Source of the DNA: Agrypnia vestita
Lineage: Eukaryota > Arthropoda > Insecta > Trichoptera > Phryganeidae
Direction of reading: 5' to 3'
Assembly: GCA_016648135.1 (NCBI GenBank)
Contig: JADDOH010002133.1
Coordinates: forward strand, 105,012 to 169,011
DNA: 64,000 nucleotides
Shown: positions 54,487 to 64,000 of the stretch, piece by piece
How positions within the stretch are numbered: the stretch's first letter is position 1
Layout of the letters: each line of letters opens with the position of its first letter
The notes under the pieces: model-generated
Database searches by the model: none
What the model was told of the DNA's origin: nothing
What the model saw: the letters and a program-made list of their open reading frames with translations, nothing else
Position numbers and translations under genes: made by a program

Positions 54487-55640
54487 CTGTACCTAGAAGT
54501 GTATCTTGACAGATCACTGCAGTGATTAATGTATGGCGTCTCATCCCATAAATACATAACCACCAATCTAGGTCACACACACACAAACGTGGCGAGTCTG
54601 TTGCGAAGACAAAACTGAGGCACAGCAGTGTACACGAGGCATCGACACAAGTAGATGCCCGGAGCACCGTCAGCACACGCATACAGTCAGACTTCAAGAG
54701 AGTTCTTTGTTCCCAAAACATATAAAAATAGCCAACGCCCTGTACGGGCATGTCAGTCTCTCAACTACCCCCGGCGTAGGCTGAAGATCCTGTTCCGTCG
54801 AAGTCTTTATCGTTGTCTTTATTACCGTAATTATGTATAACTTGTAATTGTTTTATCGAGTAAATAAATAAATTAAACATTCCACGACTTTGGAGAATTC
54901 CCGTTACACAACGGGTGGTAACCATAAAGCAAACTTCTCCTCATTCATCGATCACCGCAAATTGGTGACTACCGATGCTCACCTTTACCCCCCAAAAATG
55001 TATACACTGCACAAAAATGAACTGCCATTAACACATTTTTCATAGCGTTAGACGAATCTACTTCAGACCCGCACAAATATTCTGAAACTATCGAGAAAAA
55101 ACTCACAGGTTGCGAGAATAATCCCGTTGCAGTTTTTTCAACAAGTAATCGGTAAGAATAGAAAAAAATATTTTGAATGCAATGAGTATGGATACAAAAA
55201 TACCTTTATGCGTTTTGTAAAAAGTTGTATCTGGCATTTTTGCTGTAGAACTAGGAAATCGTCACCTCCAAAAACTGCTACATTCCAGGTAGAGTTTTTA
55301 ATGAAAGTGTATGCATCTATTCGGTTTGTATAAAGATTCAGACATACTTTAAAGATGGAGCCCAATATTTTTCAGTATCTACCGGAAAGTATTACATCTA
55401 GTGATTCATGCTATTATAAAAATAAATGGGCAATCAGAAAACCTTTTAATGCTATTTGATACAGGGAGCCACATCCGAGAACTTAAATCTGTGTTAAGAA
55501 AATGTTGATCTTACTCGCATTAGAGCATTTAAACAACCGAAAATATTATTTTCTGCTGAAGATTACATCGATATGATTACCTGCAACGCGTGTCAAGTAA
55601 CGTCACCCCCTGTCTCAACCACATATCTGATTAAAAATAG
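54487..55640 (+). mobile_element. Possible LTR retrotransposon relic
   Basis: A TATA-like CATATAAAAATAGCC (54719-54733), GC-richer leader and AATAAA-type signal (54863-54872) form an LTR-like block ending near CCCGTTACA (54901-54908). About 550 bases on, KINGQSENLLMLFDTGSHI is open; DTGS (55458-55469) matches the catalytic motif of retroviral-type aspartic proteases. Frames are broken and no RT or integrase is seen. Weak overall. Confidence 0.3.
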
Positions 55641-56664
55641 AAAGAAAGAAAGACTACTAAATAACAATCAGTATCTACAAATTGTTGAATTTTCCTGCCA
55701 CACACAACAACAGTAAACTATGGTGGGAGAAGACCTGTGTGTTTAGACTATGACGGCAACTTCTGAGTTTGTTGTATGTGAAAAATTTAGAAACAGAAGG
55801 AACAGAATTGAATCCAGAATTCAGATGCATTCTTTTAGCCACAAAAGTCAGTTTGCTTAGTAATAGTCGGTACGTATTTAGTGTTACAATATTATTTTTT
55901 ACGAAATTATTTTGTTTTATATTATTTATTAATAATTTTTCATGTCTAATATAGTTCAGTTTTCGAGTCATGAGTTTAAGTTTGAGTCTTTGTTTAATTG
56001 TATTCCTAATAAAATCATTAAATATGTAAAACTGAAAAAAATACTTATTTTAATGTAAAAAATATATTTCATGATCGCTAAAGGTCCAAAAGTAATACGG
56101 AAAATAAAAACAAAATATGTATCCCACAACTAAATATGTATAGTTGTGATGTAACGACTTCAGTAATTGGACCTCTTGAAGCGTTAAAAATAAAAAATTA
56201 AGAAATCGTAAACTAGGGAGGTACACTCCATTTTACTGTTACTGGGAATACGTACACCGGCTGGGAGGGGGTTAAGATACCCGTGTATTACAGCGGGTGT
56301 ATCTGTGGTACTCCTGGCGCTGAGAGCTGTCACGGGCAGGTCACGGCTCCGGGGCTTCCCCCAGAACAAGGGGTGGCCCGCCCAGGACACGGTAGGCTTT
56401 ACACACAACTTGGGGGCGCAGGCTTCAGGTGAATTAATTCTAATATAATAATCAGGTGATTTATGTCGCTCAGTCTACGCCCATTGTCGCGCGACGAAGA
56501 TCAGATCATTTCACATTCCATTTTAAAATCAACCAAACGTTGCACCACGCACACAAATGATTATTATTTTAAAACAATTCAGATGAGTCAAATAAAGCGA
56601 TTTGCAGAAAAAAATAACTATCGAAATAATATTTGGTTCCCGGAACGTGAAAAAAAGAGAATAA
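55641..56664. other. No gene recognised
   Basis: A GC-richer block at 56230-56420 with a 74-codon minus-strand frame has no domain I recognise. The remainder is AT-rich. Confidence 0.35.
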
Positions 56665-56740
56665 CTTTGCATAAGAAAGACAATCGAATTAGTATGTGTA
56701 AGCCATGTGTATGAGGCACGGCTTACACATACACTCGCTA
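56665..56740. repeat. Short copy of the 51.5-kb fold-back MITE
   Basis: AAGAAAGACAATCGAATTAG and GGCTTACACATAC match the arms at 51485-51655. The loop is reduced to a few bases. Confidence 0.6.
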
Positions 56741-57439
56741 ACGAACAACAAGACAGAGAGACGAAGAGACAGACAAAATTTTCCTGTTGCGTTCTCGTCA
56801 CGTTCTTTACATGTGTTATCGTTCCAAATTTTACCTTATTACCTTAACATAAAAAAGAACTCCAATAATTTTTGATGTGTAACATCTTTCCTCTCGCTTT
56901 CCTGCAACCTGTGACAGTGATTTCGTGAAAATGAACGGAAATGCGTAACAGGAAATAAGACGCCAGGAAGCGCGCCCAATTTTATTTAACCAATGAGCGC
57001 GCGCGATGGAAAAAAATCATTGTTTATAAACAAGTCAGTGTCCAGCAAGTGCCATCACATCGAAGACGCACACTCCCAATAACCAACGCTTCCGATTTTG
57101 TATGTATGCTACGTGGCTAGTGTCAAGCGTGTGAATGTTTGATATATCTTCGAAACTATCCAATAAATACGTAATTTTTTTACATTAATATTAAAAATAA
57201 CAACCCTTAAAGATTTTTATATAATTTTTGTGATTATATTTAAATATTTATTCAAAGTTTTCATACAGTATGTATTGCGGCACACTACCGCCATCAATGA
57301 AAATAAATAAAAACATATAATTGAACAAACACATTTCTAAACAAAATGCGTATGTAGATATATACGGTACCTACCTAGTGCGGCAAAATTCAATAATAAA
57401 TAAATGTACATACATTTTCTTTCCTTTTTTTATTATTTT
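56741..57439. other. No gene recognised
   Basis: Mostly AT-rich, with a CpG-rich patch at 56940-57010 (GAGCGCGCGCGATGG after CCAAT). No exon or element ends identified. Confidence 0.35.
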
Positions 57440-57650
57440 TTTATTTATTTAATATATGGTATAAATACAGTTCTTATATATTTACATATCAAATTAATAT
57501 TTTTTTTTCAAATACTTTATAGTCATGTAGATCTCATCAGTGAAGAGAATCTCTTGAGTCTGATGAGGGAGCCACAGTTCTTATTTCTTATTATAATATA
57601 TAGGTACATATGCGAGTTATTTATTAATACGGTAAGAAAGGTAAAAAAGT
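57440..57650. repeat. Dispersed repeat shared with 16590-16720 and 10125-10190
   Basis: TATATGGTATAAATACAGTT and GTACATATGCGAGTTATTTA match 16595-16680. Between them lies, in reverse, the CTCATCAG...CTGATGAG segment of 10125-10190, which is absent from the 16.6-kb copy and so looks like an insertion. Confidence 0.55.
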
Positions 57651-57654
57651 TACC

Positions 57655-58110
57655 CATAAAAACCAAGTTTTTATTATACTCCCTTTCTTTGTAAAATATA
57701 ACAACAATTAAAGACGAATTAAAACATATAACATTACACTAAACTTCCAGTAATTTAATATATTTCTAAAATGTCAGATGTTTTGAGCTTTGATTAGACA
57801 CTTCATGCTTTGAAGATTAAATTCTAAAAACATTTGTCAGTCAATTTAGATTTTCCACATTCGTAGTGTAGTACCTATTATGTATACCGATGGAGTAATT
57901 CAAATTTAGAAAATATTCCGCGACGTTATCGGGCCGCCGTTGCTAGTAATCAAACTTTTCTAATGATTACAATTTGAAAACACCAATAAAATTTCTAAAA
58001 ATCCGAAATTATACTATAATTATTAATTTATTTAACGAAAATTTGATAGATCTTCTTGATCGTCGCCACGAGTCTACTTGCCAAGTTTCAATATAAAGGG
58101 AGTAAAAATG
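57655..58110 (+). mobile_element. TIR element family H, copy 3
   Basis: The left end CCAAGTTTTTATTATACTCC and body (GACACTTCATGCTTTGAAG, GATGGAGTAATTCAAATTTA, CGTCGCCACGAGTCTACTTG) match copies 1 and 2. An internal deletion makes it about half their length. Confidence 0.6.
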
Positions 58111-59691
58111 AAGTATTTTGAAAAAATCTATAGGTTTAAATGATTTATGAAATTATGTTTAAGTGAATTTCAGTTAAGTAAAAAAGCTAAATTGTATTTG
58201 TATTTACTAATTAATAAATATATAAGTATTAGCTTTTTTTAAATTTTGATGTTGATGTAGTTGCTCAGTTGATATCTTTAATTGTGAGATGTCAAATGTT
58301 ACACATCGTATGCGACTACTGTAAGGCTCGCTAGTTTTTTATTTAATAACGCTTACTTGACGTAAAACGTCTAGTCTGTGTGACCAATGGTCTATTAGTC
58401 TATTTGGAAACTTGAGCAGGTGTTTGAGAAAGGGTAATATAACAGCGATGGCCATCATTACTCACTTTTATCGCTCTCGTCCGTTTCAAAAGATTATTTA
58501 CGGCACTCGCTGAGCGACGGAACGTTTGAAAACTTTTAGCTTCAGCTTGTTTTCCGCCTTCTAATGAATTATTTTACGATTCTTTTCAAGAACCAGTGGA
58601 ATTACGAGATTTATTGACATTTTTATCGATTAGTTTTAACATTATAGTTACAGATTTAGATATAATTAAAAAAAAAAACTCTTTTATATATCGCTCTCTA
58701 ATTTGTTCAACTCATCTTTTCAACTTTTCTTTCAATTCAGCGACTTCATATATGTAATTTTTTATCTTGCATCTTTCTTTAATTAACATTTTTTCTTTTG
58801 CCCAGACCTTGTATATATATGCAGATGTATTGATCAGATAGATATCTTTATGCTATACATATTTCTTTTGCACTTCTTTTTATTTTTATCTCTTGTCCTT
58901 TTTACTAAGTAGATTTGTCCTTTCCTATCCATTAATTATTCCCCTTTTACCTCTAATTCTTTGACTCTCATAGTTTGTCCATAACTGAAAACTTTCACTT
59001 CTTTTGTTTTTTATTATATAACTCAAGTTATTGTTGCTTTATGTTAATACACATGTTAATTCTGTGGAAACTTGTAAGATGTTGTTCAATAATCATGTAT
59101 AATCTATTTATATGTACTGTTAGTTTCCCAAAAATAAATAAATAAATAAAAACATGAGATTAGGAAGAAAATGGTGCCTTTGATATATGCAGTCCTTTGG
59201 TGGTTTTTCTTTGTGTGGCTGGGGGAGGCTAATAAAACAATGGAAATTAGTTGATTTTAATTACTGCGCACGAATTTAATCGGAGGACCGTTCTTTAATG
59301 TACACCAATATCATAATTCGCACTAATTATCACTAGAATATTCGCTGCACTCTAGAAAACTCCGCACGAAAGTACCCACTCTACCGCTTGTCTCTGGTAA
59401 AACGCCTTTCTATGGTCACTTGTCGCATCGTTCACTTCTCACTTGTCAAAATAACTCTGACACCCCGTGTGCTCGTCACCGTTTTTATACCGCGTTGGTA
59501 TCGCTTATATAAATGTACACAAAGTCTGCCCTAAGATCGGTGTTCACCAGTTTTAGGCAGATATACAGGCTATAAGGAATATTTTTTTAAATAAAATTAA
59601 TATATTTGCTATATACGAATATGCGGTTTATTTCTAACATCTTGAAACAAATTGAAGTAGCAGAACACATGTTGATTTGGAGTCCACATAG
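58111..59691. other. No gene recognised; one retroposon-like tail
   Basis: T-rich sequence. AAATAAATAAATAAATAAA at 59132-59150 looks like a LINE or SINE tail. The segment 59260-59420 (TTTAATCGGAGGACCG, CTCTACCGCTTGTCTCTGG) recurs at 62185-62345. Confidence 0.4.
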
Positions 59692-60042
59692 GGGCTAAAT
59701 CCAAGATAATGGTCCCATTGCATATACAACGAAAATGATTATTTCACTATATTATTGAATGTGCTAATAACAAAATGACAGATAATTTACGTTTAAAAAG
59801 TAAGTATTAAATAAGATTTAAAGTTTCGAAAAATGCACTGCATATTTTGACATTTCATAGGCAATAAATGAGGTTAGGTTAGGTTATTAGGTTTGGTTTG
59901 GTTAGGTTAGGTTATTAGTTTGGTTTGTTTAATTTAGATTACGATTATTTTAGTTAGATTAAATTAACAAGACATTAAATTATATCGTGAAATACTTATT
60001 TTCATTGTATGAACAACGGGACCATATTCTTGGATTATTCCC
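59692..60042. mobile_element. MITE with internal TTAGG-like repeats, copy 2
   Basis: Ends CCAAGATAATGGTCCCATTG and CAACGGGACCATATTCTTGG match copy 1 at 27353, as does the AGGTTAGGTTAGG interior (59870-59925). Confidence 0.65.
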
Positions 60043-60514
60043 ACACAGGTTTCACACGAAAATTCACAGTATCTTGGATATTTAGTATATATACATATAT
60101 TTACGCTTCGTTTAGGCTTCCCACGCGTTCCTGGCTCCCAAAGTCTATAACTTACTGCCAAATAACGTTTAAAATCTCGATTTCTAAAGTGGAAAGGTTG
60201 CTCAACAGATGAATAATAAATTTCTGAAGAAAAGAAATCGAAAAAAGGGTGATGAATGCAATCGCATGAACTTAAACGGACATAAGTTTTAATTTCTTTT
60301 AAATAATCATTAATCTTCTTCTTTTTCATTCACTTCTTCATTTACTTCTTCTTCTCTTCATTTTTTTTTTATCTTTTGTTATTTCATTTGATATTTCTAT
60401 GTTGACACGCTCACGTGTCTGGTGGACACTCATTGACAACGGATTATCCTGTCTCCTTTACCACAGGCCTTGGTCTAGCTAAGGAGACAGGGAACATCAT
60501 TTTTATTTATGTTA

Positions 60515-60735
60515 TTTGTTTATTTCTATTTAATTTAAATATAAAATTTTGGTTGAACTGTGCCTGTCTCACTAATAATATCTGTGTTGAGACAGGCATA
60601 GTTTACAATAGTGTGCAGATACAAAACATAGTATGTAGATGTATAGTAAAATAATTATTTGTATTTGATAAAGTATTGTATTGTATATTAAAGTAACATA
60701 ATAAAGTGATTAAAGTAGCATAATAATAAATATAT
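60515..60735. repeat. Dispersed repeat I, copy 2
   Basis: TATCTGTGTTGAGACAGGCA, TAGTTTACAATAGTGTG and AAAGTAACATAATAAAG match 24900-25080. Confidence 0.5.
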
Positions 60736-60779
60736 AAAGCATTTTATTTATTTAAAGCCCCCTCTCACTCTCTCCCGTT

Positions 60780-61000
60780 AGATTCCTGATTGTTCTGTAG
60801 GCTAGTAAGTGCATGCTTGTCCCTGACGCATGTGATAAATATTGGTGAATGTTCAACAATATTATGGTTGTGGAGTATAGTGTTGTGAACATAGTAGAGT
60901 AGTGTTGGTCCTGATACGTCTCGAAACCGGTAGACCTTAAATCTGGTAGTGGTTTTTACTGAGTTAACTAACATTATGTTATTACGGTTTCTTATAAAAT
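60780..61000 (+). mobile_element. Half copy of the family 2 fold-back element
   Basis: It matches the right half of 22150-22514: CCCCCTCTCACTCTCT, CGCATGTGATAAAT, AGTGTTGGTCCTGATACG, AATCTGGTAGTGG and GAGTTAACTAAC. The hammerhead-like motif at 60907-60936 keeps stem I GGTC/GACC, GAAAC and palindrome ACCGGT but has lost CGA plus the left half of stem II. Confidence 0.6.
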
Positions 61001-61859
61001 GGCGACAAGTTTAATAGAATTTTGTTCGCATTGTGTAAAAAGTGTAATTAAAAATATTATAGAACATTTTCAAACCATTTTACTTCATTAAAACGCAAAT
61101 TTGACTGGGGTCCCGCTTGTACCCCGATCCTATTTCCGATCTTCCGGTAACCAAAGGTTAAATAAATATCTGAAACACCACTCTTATGCCTTTCGTTTGT
61201 TTAATTTTTGTAGATCATTTTATCTATTCGACTGTTGACTTATTCATTCTTTTTCCGCCACTCCAAGTTTGTCTGACGATAGACATAAATAAACACATCT
61301 CTTAATTTAATACAAGTCCCGTGAATAGCTCCACTACGAGATAAATGCTTGGAATAGCGAGTTAATTTGTTTACAAACTCCCTCCCTTATTAATGGTGAT
61401 CGCGAGCGTTTTACTGTTCACCAAAACCCATATGCCCGCTTTCACGAGATGAAAAGCGGTTAAGCTAGAAACGACGTAGATGTAAATCTTACACTTTACG
61501 ACATATAAAAATATAATACGTTTTATTGACTGCAGGGAAAATAGACGGACATTTCAGAAACACTTTATTTTTATGGTGAACTTATAAACATATTCTCTTA
61601 GAGCTTGGTTATAAAAGCTTTCTTGTATTGGCTTATATTATATGATTTTCTGCAGTGCTATAAGTTTAAGTATGGCATCTTAGCACCATAAACCTCACTT
61701 GTAATACTAATATATGGTTTTATGAAAGAATATTGTACCAATATTGTAACTGCGGAAGGAAATTGAAACACTGGAAATTGATTGACATTTTATTACTTTA
61801 ATTAAATCACTGGATACGAATTTATGATAGAGTAAAGAAGGAAAGAATGTAAAGCTGAT
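61001..61859. other. No gene recognised
   Basis: No domain, exon or element end recognised. Confidence 0.4.
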
Positions 61860-62175
61860 CTTAGTATAGTTAATATAATGAAAAAAGTGTCGCTCAGATG
61901 GTTTGGGCATGTTGAGCGAATGAATGAGGAAATAATGGTAAAAAAAATATATGACGCAAGTGTTGACGGCACCAGAAAGACGACCGCTTGGCGTGACCAG
62001 ATTAATCAGCTACTAGAGGGTAGTCCTGTTAAGAGCCTCAATAATCATGGAGCTTGTATTCGAAGATGTATGAATGTGGATGAGGCGAGAGTTGTGTGTC
62101 AGGACAGATGATTGTGGCGCTCTATCCTCTCTACCTACCCCGCGGGGAAACGGCGTGATGGTAAGTAAGTATGTA
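61860..62175 (+). pseudogene. LINE ORF2 C-terminus, second copy of the TTAG-tailed family
   Basis: A 77-codon frame reads SLRWFGHVERMNEEIMVKKI, DGTRKTTAWRDQINQLLEGS and RRCMNVDEARVVCQDR, like 36255-36500. The tail has GGGGAAACGGCGTGATGG followed by TAAG repeats (62161-62172). A stop replaces the final W. Confidence 0.7.
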
Positions 62176-62394
62176 AGGCACAAATTTAATCGGAGGGCTG
62201 TTTTTTAATTTACATCAATTTCGTAATACGGACTATAATTATCACTAGAATATTCGCTGCATATTTGTCTATCGCAAGGTGGCTTCGCTCAGGTTCGCAC
62301 TAGAAAACTCCTCACGCAAAACCCACTCTACCGCTTGTCTCTGGTGAAACGCCTTCAATGGTCGCACCAATTTATTTTTTTAAATTTGTACACA

Positions 62395-62845
62395 AAAATG
62401 TACAAATTTAAAAAAATTTAATTAACTCTGAAGGTATTTTTTAATGTTTTTCTTAAAGTCCTCATAATTTTTTTCAATCCTCATTTCAACAGGCAATTAT
62501 TTAAACCATTTCACACCTCTAAGTGTGTAGTGATGCTGAGCAGTTATGGTATGTATCACAGGGATATCCAATTTACCAAGTGTTATATTTCTGCTACTTG
62601 ATACTATTTGGGTGAGCTAGTTATTACTGTGAAAACTTTTATAAAGTTGAAGAATGCAATTTTATTTGTAAATACTTTGTAATGTGGGGGACTTTAATTT
62701 ATTAAAAAGGTCTATTGTCGGATAATCATTGGGTTTTTAAGAATAATCTTTATAATCAATTTCTGGGCAACTTCTAAAGATTGCAATGTTGTTTTGATTG
62801 CACTACCCTATGAGATAATATCATATAATACATATATTTACTCAT
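62395..62845 (-). pseudogene. LINE reverse transcriptase relic
   Basis: Minus strand: GSAIKTTLQSLEVAQKLIIK, then IILKNPM, and further on HHYTLRGVKWFK, a stop, LPVEMRIEKNYEDFKKNIKK. This is the order after the RT palm in jockey-like LINEs (YG-WG-A-L-KL-QK-IRII, then RG-KWFN-LP-EIR-F-K-LK). Frameshifts and stops break it. Confidence 0.6.
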
Positions 62846-62889
62846 CACTTGTCAAAACAAAACTAATTGCGCAGCACGATGCCCTCATA

Positions 62890-64000
62890 TTAGGTCCTTA
62901 CATATGAAATTGGCGTTTTGCCGTACTGGCAAATTTGATCTCAAATATCTTCTCTTTGGTTAGGAATTCCAAATCCAAATTTATACAGCTATTTACTCAT
63001 GTATTTGTGTTTTGAAAATTATAATTCATTTGTTTTTTCCTCAATTGTTTTTTTCTTTGCGTCACTCAGTTTACAAAATGAAAAACTTGAAATATCGCGT
63101 TATTTACGAGTACGAGTTCCACCGTGGCACCAGTGCTGCAGAAACGGCTCGAAGGATTAATGATGTGTATGGCGACGGTGCCAACGTTTTCGTTCTGGAA
63201 ATTTCGACCTGCAGAACAAGCCCCGTGGACGGCCGAAGACCAAAGTTGATAATAAAGAATTGAAGGCTATTGTGGAAGCGGATCCATCGCAAACTACATC
63301 CGAGTTAGCTGCAGGCTGCGGTGTTAGTGATAAAACTATTTTAATCCACTTGAAACAAATTGGTAAGGTGAAAAAGCTTGAAAGGTGGGTACCTCACGAA
63401 TTGAGTGAAGCAAATCAACAAAAGCGCGTTGACTGCTGCGTTGCATTACTCAACCGGCACAATAATTAAGGGATTTTAAATCGAATCATTACCTGTGATG
63501 AAAAGTGGATCCTGTACGATAATCGGAAGCGCTCATCGCAATGGCTGAACCCTGCCGAACCAGCCAAACCATGCCCCAAGCGAAAATTGACTCACAAAAA
63601 GTTACTTGTGAGCGTTTGGTGGACTAGTGCTGGTGTCGTTCACTACAGCTTTCTTAAATCTGGCCAGACGATTACGGCAGATGTCTATTGTAGCAACTGC
63701 AAACCATGATGGAAAAGCTAGCTGCTAAACAACCGAGGCTGGTTAATCGCTCTAGGCCACTGCTGCTTCATGATAACGCTAGACCACACACTGCACAACA
63801 GACGGCTACCAAATTAGAGGAGCTTCAATTGGAATGTCTAAGACATCCACCGTACTCTCCGGACCTTGCCCCAACAGATTACCATTTTTTTCGAAATTTG
63901 GATAAATTCTTGCAAAGGAAAAAATTCAACTCCGATGGGGCAGTCCAAACCGCCTTCAAAGATTTTATTGATCCCGTCCGAATGGTTTTTTTAGTAAAGG
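62890..64000 (+). mobile_element. Mariner transposon, cut by the window edge
   Basis: The left end TTAGGTCCTTACATATGAAA follows a TA dinucleotide (62888-62889). A leader of about 190 bases precedes a transposase reading frame. The right end lies beyond 64000. Confidence 0.88.
63078..64000 (+). pseudogene. Mariner transposase with several frame breaks
   Basis: The frame starts MKNLKYRVIYEYEFHRGTSA, the first helix-turn-helix of a mariner transposase. Text resumes RFRSGNFDLQNKPRGRPKT from 63185 in another frame, after a deletion removing about ten residues. An in-frame TAA at 63467 interrupts LLNRHNN-GILNRI. The catalytic triad is in place: D in ITCDEKW (63497-63499), D in LLHDNARPHT (63772-63774) and D in PTDYHF (63877-63879); the last two are separated by 34 residues (D,D34D). 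A one-base deletion near 63695 and another near 63976 shift the frame again. It cannot make active enzyme. The WVPHEL linker is present (63388-63405). Confidence 0.9.

Noticed and set aside
1..64000. CRISPR array, operon or bacterial contamination
   Set aside because: Tandem repeats seen here are AT-rich minisatellites or MITE units without uniform spacers, and coding sequence is spliced insect exons and retroelement relics.
54000..64000. TM4-TM7 exons of the receptor
   Set aside because: No stretch with the needed one-base start phase and family-like sequence was found; a very short exon cannot be excluded.

Overview
The window looks like an AT-rich insect nuclear genome, most likely a moth or butterfly. 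The insect call rests on a methuselah-type receptor gene on the + strand. The Lepidoptera call is an inference from the repeats: tRNA-derived SINEs, Helitron-like elements ending near CTAG, a mariner beginning TTAGGTCC, a Tigger/pogo relic and many LINE fragments. There is no operon, CRISPR array, rRNA or intact RNA gene.

The only host gene I can support is a methuselah-like class B GPCR. Three internal + strand exons are visible: 21292-21493 (end of the ectodomain), 33149-33346 (TM1, first intracellular loop, TM2 and the Cys before TM3) and 53878-53956 (TM3). Intron phases agree across both joins (1, 1), giving one continuous reading frame. The first intron (11.7 kb) uses a GC donor; the second is 20.5 kb. 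Upstream ectodomain exons and downstream TM4-TM7 exons are not seen and probably lie outside the window, so most of the window is intron.

The rest is a mosaic of transposon remains. Region 0-20 kb: two Helitron-like elements, a Harbinger MITE, a hAT MITE with an 8-bp duplication, a TIR element with a MADF relic, a Tigger/pogo element, SINEs and LINE tails. Region 20-33 kb: a hAT element ends 28 bp before the first visible exon; fold-back elements, a second MADF-bearing Harbinger-like element and a 345-bp palindrome precede the second exon. Region 33-54 kb: LTR-like blocks and at least six LINE fragments on both strands. Region 54-64 kb: more of the same, ending in a broken mariner that runs off the right edge.

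The most striking pattern is a small RNA-like motif that recurs in about eight unrelated-looking repeats. Its order is short stem I, CTGANGA-like core, stem II hairpin, GAA, a self-complementary A...T block, one base, then the other half of stem I. Stem sequences differ between repeats while pairing is largely kept. This is the layout of minimal hammerhead ribozymes known from Penelope-like retroelements, in which the stem III block is too short to fold alone and cleavage occurs in a dimer. Several copies here are damaged, and all carry one extra base between the core and stem II, so activity is not shown.
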